A stretch of 64,000 bases of DNA from Planococcus citri (lineage: Eukaryota; Arthropoda; Insecta; Hemiptera; Pseudococcidae): positions 40,440,555 through 40,504,554 of the forward strand of contig NC_088677.1 in assembly GCF_950023065.1 (NCBI RefSeq). The letters run 5' to 3'. Positions within the stretch are counted from its first letter, which is position 1. Each line of letters opens with the position of its first letter. The position numbers and the translations under genes were made by a program. Positions 50,801 through 61,336 of the stretch are shown in pieces. A model generated the notes under the pieces. It was given only the letters and a program-made list of their open reading frames with translations, had not been told where the DNA came from and searched no databases.

Positions 50801-53800
50801 TGATCAAGTGTGTGTCTAATGCTGATTAGTGATTACCTACTGCACCAACCATTTTGTGTAATATCAGATGTCCAAAACACCGACACAGATTAATGTCGCC
50901 TGATGAGGCTGTTCCCGAGGTGATTTCACATGCATGCTCTTTTTTCAGAGTCTAGGGTTCCAAAATATTAGAAAAAACTAAGCTAACGCCTTATTAAAAA
51001 CTGAATGAGCGATCAAATACACGCTCGAGGTTCCGATGATAAAAATGTCCGAACATAACAATAAAAATTTTTGTTTTAATAACAGTCTTTCGTTCTGTAG
51101 TTAATAAAACACTATCCAAGTTGTAAGCTCGCTATCATTATCTAAAAACTCCCAAAATCCGAACGGAACTAACGGACGTAAATTAATGACGTGTGAAATC
51201 TCGAAAAGGCACAAAAATGAATTAAAAATCTGGTAACAGAGATAGAAACCAGCAGGGAAGCACGCATGATAGAACCTTGGGCTGGGGATTTTTATATACA
51301 AGCAAAACATTCTCAAAAGAGAAACAAAAATGAAAAAGGATTATGACTCGTATATTTGGACTGCTCCATATATATATTTTTTGTAATAACGATGACATTC
51401 GGATAACAAAGAGGGATAAGGAATTTCAATGTAAGAAAATTGCGTTTCGCGTTTATTCTTTGGTATTTTGATATTTCCATTTTAACGACACTTTGCTAAA
51501 TCTGTCGCACTGACGTACCTACTTATCTACTCGTACATATTATAAAAGTTTAATGACATATCGTATAACATTCAACTATAATACCGCGAGTGGAAATTTA
51601 TTTTCTGTGTTCATTTATCCTCGTAGATAATTCTTTTTCGTTATTTCAATTCCGACCGTATGACAAAAATTAAAAATTTCACCGTCAACCTACGTTTAAA
51701 AATTGTCTCATTTCTCTGTTGGGTAGACTACGAATACGAGTAAATCCCATCCATGTAAGAATAGGTGCGCGTGGGGACAAAATGTAGTTTTTCAGTATAG
51801 GCCTACATCCCAACTGAAAAATTTTAAATTAATCGATCTGGTGCGGTAGGTAGCAAATCGGGCTAGAAAATTGAGCAGTTGCATAAATATTTAAGTAATC
51901 ATCTTCTCTTCAGTTTTCAATACCATTTCAGTCAAAATGAAAAATCTAATGATAAAACACAACTAGATAAACACCTTTCAAATGATGCTATACCTATTCG
52001 TGGAAAAAATTTATAGGTAGGTAGGTATCTTTCAAGAAAAGAAAACGTTTTAATTTTTTTCCAATGCTAATATCCTGGATTTTCCGAAAAGTACGCGTAG
52101 AAAGCTCAATAAAGAGGAACTTTGAATATCATCTTGAAAACCTAATTCAACTTTATTCCCGCTTATTTCGACGAAGTAAATTAAAGGTAGAAATACTATA
52201 CAAATAAGTCAAGTAATGGCAGCATCTATTTGGTTTTTAAAACAAAATTTATACTCGTTCAAGAATGATGATTAATTCTTTAATCTTGCTAAAATTACTA
52301 TAAATTTATAATGTGCTAAATTCATCGGAGTTTTGATCATAAAGAACAAAAATAATTGCGGCGTTGAGTTGGAAACGGAAGACTATGTGTAATTGTGTAC
52401 TTTCGAAAACGGTGAAACTTCTTTCAAGAGTCAACTCAAACTGTAAAGTTTTTTTTTCAACTGCCAGGAGAAATAGATCGTATCTACTCAAAGTTGAACC
52501 TTATTTAAAACCTTTCGTAGTTTTTCTGTGATTTTATAAAAAAAATCCTCAGCGACAGGATAACATTTTCTTCATAAGGAACAAGGAATAACTTCATCAC
52601 AACAAATAAATAAATAAATACCAGAGGTAAGCGTTAAAAAGAAATTAATTCAATTTTCCCGCTAATTCCTAGGTTGGTACAGTAGATAAGTATATACCTG
52701 GACCTATCACTAAAGAAACAATCACAATGAATTATTATATAGGTGCCCAATATTAGGTACCTACCTACTCTTAATACTCTAAATGATCTAAGGACGTTTG
52801 ATCTACTGTAACCACCCATAGATTTAATATGAAAAGGATAACGCTTTTCCTTATTCGACGTCATTTGGACTTGGTTCAATTCTGCAATTTTCTAAAACGA
52901 AATGAAATGCTCGTGAGGGCATTTTAAATTAAGTATATTCCCGGCGGAACATTTCGCTTATATGGTTACTTAAGCAAATAAATTAATGTCGATCGAACAG
53001 TGATATCGTAACTTTTTCCTTATGCCTTTGAAGATAATTATCAGTAATTTAGAACAGTAATCAAAAATTCTACTTTTAGTTGTAATTTCAACGCTTTAAA
53101 TTGGCTTCTAAAGATCGTATCGCTGATTCTTTAGGTATTTTTCCCCTCTCAAAATAACCAGTTTTTATTGCATTTCGTTGCAAAATAAGTCTCAAAAAAG
53201 AACACAAATCTTCAGGCATTTACGATGTACGATTATTGTTTCAATCTTTGTAGCAGTACCTATTTAACGTAGTAACTGTTGAATTAAGAGTTATTTCTTT
53301 TTTATATAAAAATGTAACCAGAATCTGAAAGCGAAGATCAAATTACTAGCATTAAAAATGATATCGTTTAGTTTTTAATTTCGCGATAAAAAAGAGATTT
53401 GATATTTTACAGCGCGTTCCGCTTCTTATTTTTGAAATATTATTTCAAGATATTTCACGATTTATTGAGGCTTTTTGTCCTGAAATCCGATATTTATACT
53501 ATGTACTTTTCAAAAAGTAATTTGCAATTAATTCTCTCCAGATTACCCATCAGACACTAATTTGCTTCAAACAGAGAAGGAAAACATTTTACAGAAATTT
53601 GATAGGTTTAGGTAGGTACTTCGGTACATTATTTTTTGAACTCTCAAAACAGCCTCGGCGGATCTTTGAACATCTGCAGTGTGGCTTCAACCTAAGTACT
53701 AATTGGGAGGTAAAAAATAGAAAATGAAGCTTTTTTTTCTTGTTCAACGTAAACATCAGACAATTTTTTAATTCGTAGAAAAAAAATCATAGGGATCAAT

Positions 53801-54931
53801 TTTCACGCCTGCTGAGGAAATTTAAAAGTTCTGGAGAAATAAAAATAGCGCTCTCGAGGCTTCAGAAAGATTGGGAGTGGGAATGGTGAAATTCGATTCG
53901 AGGGAGATGATTCATTTCACGACCAATTTCCATCATTTTTACTGGATAAGGATGATAAGGGTAAGGTAACAGATTTTTAAATTTCGATTTTGTATCTTTT
54001 ATGCATTTTTTCAACTCTATAGAAATGTTTTTTCACCAAATGTGTTTTATCGCCTGAAAGTAAAGATTTTAAGCTATCGTTTTATGTGTTCAGAAATTAG
54101 TTCACAAGAACCAGTTATGAATAATGGATTGTTTACAATTAGACTGACTTTGTTTACAATCACCCGATAAAAGCTGGGTATGTATTGTAAACACTTTACC
54201 ACGGTGAATGAGAAATGAGCAGATACAATTTGCTAATCAGTATTTATAATTAAAATTAAGGTTATAAGGACAGTTTAAGTAATCAAGTAATCTGAAAATT
54301 CCCATAAAAATTTCGAAATCCCAAAAGTCATCTCGCAGATGTTCAACACTACACACCCACGGTTCTGTCGAGGCGAGCTGCCCTCGCATCTCGTAGACGC
54401 GCGTGAAAATAAACGAATAAATTGCTACACATATCTACTTGTTATTAGCCTGAACGCCCGATCAAATCAAAATAATCATCTCAGTAAAGACACTCCAACA
54501 GTTCACATAGGTAATGCGATCTCTAAATTAAAGAACTCAATGCACGATATTTACATTTTACGAAACTAGGTAGGTATCTATCTCTGAAAGAATAACGAAA
54601 TACCTAATTTCAATTTAAAGGATTTACTGACTTGTATGTATCTGTATAGATATCTCGATAGAATACCTACCTGAATAAAATTGAATTCAGCATAATATGA
54701 TAACCATTAGTCAATATCGACCATACCAACTATGAAATGTAAGTAATTTGATTTCACTACACTTGAGAAAATAATTCAATTTCCGTTCTGTTAAATGGAA
54801 AAGAACTACACAGTTAGGTAAATCAAATCGGATTATGGCGAATTTCGGATTCAAATTCATGACATCATGACAAGTTATAACACTCCTATATTTCCATTTT
54901 CAGTGTACCTGTACATCTATTATCTATCATA

Positions 54932-55749
54932 TGTGACGCGACACGACAAAATCGACCTTCGGACCTAAAAAATTATTTTTCACTTTTTGACGGATTTTTG
55001 GTACTCGGACATTCAAAAATCATTTAAAATCACCCAGAAGTCCCTATGATTTGCATAGCTCCATAATTATACATGGTAATCCAGTCAGAAAATAATGTGC
55101 TCATTTTTTTGATTTTTTTGATTTTTTTTTGATTTTTTCATTATTTCAACTTTTAAATTGACCTGGAGGCGAAACAAAGCGTTCTACGAGAAAAATACAT
55201 CGAGCAAAGTTGTAGAGAATTAAATTTCCAAAAACCTATTAGAGGTTTATTTTTCTCCAAAATGCATATACCTAGTTTTTCTGTTTTTCTCAAAAAACAA
55301 AAACCTCATGATGATTACCATAAAATTTCTGTTTTTTGAAAATAACGGAAAAACTATGCATTTTGGAGAAAAATAAACCTCTAATAGGTTTTTGGAAATT
55401 TAATTCTCTACAACTTTGCTCGATGTATTTTTCTCGTAAAACGCTTTGTTTCGCCTCCAGATCGATTTCAAAATTGAAATAATGAAAATTTTTTTAAAAA
55501 ATTGAAAAAATGAGTGAAATCACGACTGAGCCCCCTGTATCAATGTAAATAACCATTTTACCCAGTGATATTCACACAAAACAGGCAAGAAACGTTATTC
55601 AAGACTATGTTTAGCTCAGTTTAGCCGGAGAACCTGATTAGAACGCAAGCGCTTCCGCTAAACGAGCAGAACTGGACTGAAAACTTTAACCCCCCTAACT
55701 CAAAAACTTGTTTTCAGCTCGAAGGTCGATTTTGTCGTGCCGCGTCACA
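54932..55749. mobile_element. 818-bp foldback element with TGTGACGCG ends
   Basis: The outer ends TGTGACGCGACACGACAAAA and inverse, bordered by TA on both sides, are about 35 nt long. A second, longer inverted pair lies inside: about 55093-55300 and 55320-55515, including AAAGTTGTAGAGAATTAAAT and its complement, at very high identity. Between outer and inner arms the two sides differ. No coding capacity. It sits in the 15.5-kb intron of the Ig gene. Confidence 0.8.
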
Positions 55750-56062
55750 TATAGTTACTACTTACACGTACGTACCTAACCTACATGCAGCATATGAAAA
55801 GCTCAGCAAAAATGAAAAACAAGAACAAAAAAATATGTACGTTGATTCGGATAAATTATTTTTGACTTTTGACTTTTCCCAAAAAGAAACCCTGTCACAA
55901 ATAAGGTAGATAGGTAGATATCTAAAATATTTTTTGAATCATAATATGTATTAATGCGATAGGAATGTCCTCGAAAAGAGAGTGGCTTTAGAAACTACAG
56001 AAAAGGTTAAATAGGCACCTATCTAAGAGTAAGTGAAAAGAATGAAATGAATAAATACTTAC

Positions 56063-56437
56063 ATTGTACATCGAGCAAAATGGAAGTGTTTATCGGATTC
56101 TGTAGTGTCACATGGTTAACGAGGCAAATTATCGTTGAATTATGGTGAGCTCTTAAAACTTTTGGTAGTTTAGCCTCACTTCGAAATAAATGGACGGCAG
56201 CGTTTTCACTAACTGATGATTCATTAGAAACTTGTAAACTGGGTACGGTAATGACACCGGTATTTACATCGATATTATTCGAACTAGGTACTAGCAGCCA
56301 GGTTAGTTTCGGTTTTGGATTACCTCCTTCTACGATACATTCGACACTCAGATCGTTATTTTCTCGTATCGGTATGAAGAGGTTACCAGGATCCAAGCGG
56401 CGTCCGTCAATTAATAAATAAGGCGATTTCGGCTCTT
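56063..56437 (-). CDS. Ig-superfamily surface protein, second visible exon (Ig2)
   Basis: A phase 1-1 exon of 375 nt encoding a full Ig domain of about 125 residues. Acceptor TTCTGTTTGTAG; donor GTAAGT. The B-strand Cys is in DLSVECIVEGGNPKPKLTW with the core Trp 12 residues on, and the F-strand Cys in HHNSTIICLVNH. The domain is longer than usual between C and E strands, in the style of C2-set domains that follow an N-terminal V-set domain in insect adhesion proteins. Three N-glycosylation sites (NES, NST, NTS) support an extracellular position. It joins in frame to exons on both sides. Confidence 0.88.
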
Positions 56438-58434
56438 CTACAAACAGAACATAAAACGAATATGGAATTAATACGAGCGACGACATGTTTGATTAAATCG
56501 AAATTTCAACTAACAACACGAATTTACAGCTAATTTATACTCAAGTTTCAAAAGTTTTCGAGACGCGACGCGACGCGACGATATAACATTAATGTACATT
56601 GTACTAGATATTCAGAAGGAAAGGGATAATTTGACAAAGCAAATTATACCCCTGAAATGTTGACAAAATATTATGCAAAAAAAAAAAACTAGATTTTTAA
56701 AAATCGAAAATTAATTAAAAATTTTCACTTCGGAGATTTCTTTTTCCACAAATTAATTTTTAAAAGATCTTTTCGAGAAGTTTTCAACATTTTTTTTATT
56801 ACTCACGTTGAAAAAAAATGGTCGAATGAAAAATTTAATTAAACTCTTCGTGTGCTTTTTGTTTGCTATAATAAGTGTCAAAGAAAAACTAAGGCTAGGT
56901 AAGTATTTTCTGTTGAATAACAAAATGATGGTTAAAGGGTGACAGCATTCAAATTGTCAACTTTTTTTCAACTTATTTTCAATGAGAAATCAAAATGATA
57001 CTAGAAGGATAATTTTTTTCTCTCTCAATCGACATTCATTACGTTTTTCATGAGAGCTTTGAAAACGCGAAGTTGAAACGTACGAGTTGGGCGATTTCTC
57101 GCCAAAGGCAATAAATTATGAATTTAACTCGTTGCTATTGATTTTTTAAACCAATGATTAACAAATTGGCAGGAATGCTGTTCTCGAAAAGAAGAAATGA
57201 AATTTTAATTTACATAGTTACTTTTCGCTTTTCCGGTTAATTCATTTTATTCAAATGCCTACATCGTGGTCGAGTTGGGTACCTACCTAATTCTTCGATC
57301 AAAAGAAAACTAATTCTGAAAGTCAACCTATTCAATTCTGTACATTGAGAATTCGTTTAAAAATAAAAGATACCTACCAAAAAATGATGATAATTCATCT
57401 TTAACCTACACTTGCACATTTTGAACAAAATAATTAGCTGAAAAAGTTGCGAAACTTTCGAACAAATCCTCGAATAAAAGAGGAGCTATAGAAAATTAAT
57501 TTGCTAGAGATGAAAGATGTTCCGTTTCAAATCTCAAGCACTTACAATTAGATAAAATTTTAAACGTAAATCAACATTTTAGAAATGTAATTACAGCAAA
57601 GCAAGGGTTTCTATAAATCTCATAATTTTTTCTCTGCAATTAACTGCGCAAGCATCGAAAATGAGATTTTGTTTCAAAATTTTCGCGATTAACGAGCATA
57701 GTTAGTTTCAAGTAAACTAATATATTTCTCATTTAGTATTGAATAAAATTTACAGCGAGTGGACAACTTGTTTTTAATTAATTCAGTAACAGATGCATTA
57801 GATATACATATAATTTAAATATTTGTACACACATTATTCAACGATGCCTTATTATTTTTTCGGTAAGTGTACTTCGAGCAAATAGATAGGTAGGTACCTC
57901 TACCTAATATGTATCATTTTGAAAAATTATTATTAAAAGTGAAGTATTCTCGTAGGACTTTTGAATTTTTTTTTTGTATCAATTTTGTTTTAAAAATTAG
58001 TAGGTACCTACCTAAAATGTATAATACGATAATTTGCGAATTACACATTATCATAATATTTTCATTTCAACGCGGTAAAAATGACCGAATTAAATACCGT
58101 CGCGTCGCGAGAGAGAATGAAATATACGTTTAAACTTCATAAACATTCGTACCCTTGCAAATCATTCATGCTAATTTTTAAGCCAAATAAACGAACGAAT
58201 TAAAAGAGAAATAGGTATACTTAGTTTTGAACAAAATTTTAAAAAAAATAAAAAACATCACAAACAGACCAACTTGAGTACCAAACCATGAAAATTTTCA
58301 TTCCACAGTAAAATGATTTCGACATCAAAAAGTAATTAGGCAAGTAAGCGATGTGTTGTATTTTCCACTCAATAAACCTATGCCCATTGCACGGACACTG
58401 AAAAATAAGTTTTAAAATGAAATATCAATTTTAC
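56438..58434. other. Intron between Ig1 and Ig2 exons; no exon seen
   Basis: A 2.0-kb AT-rich intron, the shortest in the gene. Just inside it at 56562-56580 is a small tandem run of GACGC units. Nothing else was recognised. Confidence 0.6.
56562..56580. repeat. Short GACGC tandem repeat
   Basis: Nearly four copies of the pentamer GACGC, rich in CpG and conspicuous in AT-rich intron DNA. Confidence 0.8.
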
Positions 58435-58800
58435 CTAAAACTATCACGTGTACAGGATTCCCCATCAAACCGCTATCTCGATCCTGGCAATGCCACAAGC
58501 CACCATCTTCAAAATGAACGTTTATAATAGTAATGTGACCAGTTCGCGTATCTTTCGAATATCGATGGCCGAAATCGATTTCTAAACCATTATGAAACCA
58601 TCTCAACTTTTCTTTGGCAATGGCAGAACTATTTGTAAGTTCGCAAATAATTTTAGCGTCTTCACGTTGATGAACCATGAGATCAGTTTTATTCGCATTT
58701 ACATCCGTCAGTTCATCTCGTGATTTCCATGGTACGCTGCCGACTGTGTGTTGATGATGACGTAAAAAATGCGACGCTTTGGTTGCACATTCTACAAAAT
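58435..58800 (-). CDS. Ig-superfamily surface protein, first visible exon (Ig1)
   Basis: This exon encodes the N-terminal Ig domain of a cell-surface adhesion or receptor protein; with the six further exons it gives about 588 residues and five Ig domains, ending in a membrane anchor. The B-strand Cys is in DAKIICELTNSS, the core Trp in KLRWFHNG and the F-strand Cys in GGLWHCQD. The donor GTAAAA begins at 58434, phase 1. Its 5' border is uncertain. A splice acceptor (TTTTTTTTATTTTAG) at 58801 would give phase 1 like the following Ig exons, with a signal-peptide exon further upstream. Alternatively the frame stays open to a Met at 58858 and reads MSCNFYSCISNLILIFFILD, itself a plausible signal peptide. 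I favour splicing. The exact orthologue is not recognised. Confidence 0.82.
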
Positions 58801-58858
58801 CTAAAATAAAAAAAATCAAAATCAAATTAGAAATGCAACTATAAAAATTACAAGACAT

Positions 58859-60568
58859 TATTATTAGTAAATAGGTCTAATATAATATCAAATATCGCGG
58901 GTAAATCGTAGGTATAAACTGGCAAACTGAAATATTCAGCGGAATTGAGAAAGACTAGAATAGATATCCTCATGTTTAAAATACGAGTACATTCATTCAC
59001 TCTTTAAATACGTAATATTTATATCGATGCTAGACCTTTCACGTTCTCATTCTCAGTAGGTAACTTATATGTAGATATACATAGAAAGCTGAAATTTGAT
59101 GTACCATATTTTCAACCCCTCCTTCTACCTCCGATTGAAAACAAATTCGAATCGTTTTAAGTAGTTTTGGAACCTCCAACGGATTTTTGAAAGTTGAAAA
59201 TCCCATATAATTTTACCAAATACATGATAATATGAAGTTGAAAATCTAAAAATTAATTTTATACTCCGATTTCAAAATGCTGAGCGATTGACGGCGATGT
59301 CAAGCCATTCTAGACTCTCTGTCAAAATCAAAAAAATACCATAAAAATTATTCAAATTCGCTTCAACACAAATAAATGCGATTGGTGTTTGTAAATGACC
59401 CACTCACTGATTAGTGATTACACATCATTTTTCCAAAATCGATTTCTTCCAGTTTGGAATTGTATTAGGGTTAGTATCTCGCCCGCGATTTCACAATTGA
59501 AAATCTAAATAATTCACAGTATCAATGCAGTTTGACAAAAAAATTTTAGTTTACGCCCTATTTTAGACATGCTGAGACGACTGAAGTTTAGTTTCAAGCC
59601 GTTATGGAGCCTCCAGCAACTTTTTACAAATTCCAATTCTCGAAAAACCGTCATAAAATCCGACCAATTCAACTTCAGCACGTATAAATGCGATCTGATT
59701 ATAGACGCGTAGTATAGGTACAATTTTTCCAAAATTGGTGTATAATCGGTGAAGTGGGTCACTAATATGCACTGATGTACACCTTTACAGGCGCTCAAGT
59801 TCATTTCGATTTTTTCCATTTTCGGCTCAAATTTGATTTTTAAAATTCATAAACAATTAAAAATTGTACGTCAATACTCGAAATGTTGGTTGGTGATGTA
59901 CTTCTGTGTGCTTTTCGGTTTAGCTTTGTCCAGTTCAAAAAACTGTCGGCCAGTTGGAATACTTGCCATTTCAGAGAAAAGTTGGGAATCTTATGGAGCG
60001 GCATGTGCGTCTGTGTAGAAAGAGACACTGAGAATTTCGGCAATCTATATAATTCTAGGTCTTTAGAATTTCTGTCGTTTCCAAAGCGACGATTTTCCTG
60101 CCTACTTCCTTTTTTGATCACCACGAATGACTGAAAGTACATACATGAAGCCGAACTGGATGTGCAAACTCAACATTCCCCATCACATCTCTAGCCTCGT
60201 ACTTACCACTTGAAAAAATGGTCTGCGACTAAATTTGTTTAGTTTTAAAAGTTGTGTTTGTATCTGAGTATTATTTTTTTCAAGAATATTTTTCTTCAAC
60301 AACTTAATCGTTTGTAATCCTTTTAGATGTAGCGTTGGACAAAAAAAAAATTATAAAAACACGATTTATTGGAGGTCGGTTTTTTCCGTTTATTGATCGT
60401 TTGGCTCCCTTCAGTTTGAAAGGAAGGCAGAAGCGACGTTCAAATAACTTGTTTTCTTAGTAGTACCTACTACATTATTTTCAATGTAAACTTGAGTCTT
60501 CTCGCCAGACCAACAGACGAGCTAATAAATTTCTTTAGGTTGCATTTTTCAATATTCCACGGGTTGTA
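58859..60568. other. Upstream region or intron of the Ig gene; diverged repeats
   Basis: Either the first intron or the 5' flank of the Ig gene. A diverged direct duplication lies at about 59270-59420 and 59560-59770. No coding exon is recognised. Confidence 0.5.
59270..59770. repeat. Diverged direct duplication
   Basis: ATGCTGAG, then TTCAAGCC or similar, then ATAAATGCGAT, TTTTTCCAAAAT and finally a GGGTCACT- or GACCCACT-like word occur in similar order in two blocks. The copies are strongly diverged. A related phrase (TATAAATTCGACC) recurs near 63653, so this may be an old interspersed repeat family. Confidence 0.4.
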
Positions 60569-61336
60569 TTATTGGTGTCCGGGGAGTGGTGGTACAAACT
60601 TCAGATTTTAATACAACTGGGCACGACAAAGAAAAAAGTTATACGAAGGTGTGGTTCATTTTCAAAATTAAAGGGGCAAAATACGTTTTTAAAATTCAAG
60701 AGCTAAAATCCGATTTTGACCATGGAGATCGGTAGTACTTAGAAAAATGAACAAAATTACCTATTATGACTTTTTGCTTGACTTTTGCAAATTGAAAAGG
60801 GTCTACAAATGATTTTCAATTCCAAAAAATCGCGATGAAAAAAATGAATGCGGAAATGAATACTACGTCAAAAAAGAAACAAATTTTGTTATGATCATTT
60901 TTTTCTAACTCTAAAATTTAGAAAGTTTTTGAAGCTCTACAGTTTTCGATTTGCTAAAAATTTCATTATATTTACATACAATTTTCGAAAAAAAAAATGA
61001 TCATAACAAAATCTGTTTATTTTTTACATAGTATTCATTTCCGCGTTCATTTTTTTCATCACGATTTTTTGAAATTAAAAATCATTTGTGGCCCCTTCAA
61101 TTTGCAAGTTAGACAAAAGGTCATACGGTAATAGGTAATTTTGTTCATTTTTCAAAGTACTACCGACCCCATGTTCAAAATTGGATTTTGGCTTTCAGAT
61201 TTTGAAAACGTTTTTTTGCCCCTTCGATTTTCAAAATAGGCAACTTGTTTATCTACGTTTTGTTTAAAGTTTTGTTACTCGTACTTGGTTACATCCAAAT
61301 CCGAAGTTTGTACCATCGCTCCCCGGACACCCTGTA
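60569..61336. mobile_element. Foldback element of about 770 bp with GGTGTCCGGGGAG ends
   Basis: The left end GGTGTCCGGGGAGTGGTGGT pairs with GGTGTCCGGGGAGCGATGGT read from the right, and the right end extends to TACAGG. Inverted homology continues through most of the element: AAAGGGGCAAAA, ACAAAATTACCTATTA, TTTCATTACAAAT-like segments and GATCATAACAAAAT, to a centre near 60950. The arms are moderately diverged. The right terminus CAGGGTG resembles that of the MITE at 28822-29052. Confidence 0.75.

Larger units (their letters stand above)
40591..56062. other. 15.5-kb intron between Ig2 and Ig3 exons; no exon seen
   Basis: The largest intron of the Ig gene. It contains the MITE at 41698-41879, the foldback at 54932-55749 and a GAAA microsatellite at 41142-41173. 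At 46803 a lone ACAGGGTGCCCCAAAGGTAC resembles the ends of the CAGGGTG elements but no partner end was found. No coding exon is recognised. Confidence 0.55.

Noticed and set aside
59270..59770. CRISPR-like or satellite array
   Set aside because: Copies are too few, too diverged and unevenly spaced; a decayed interspersed repeat explains them better.
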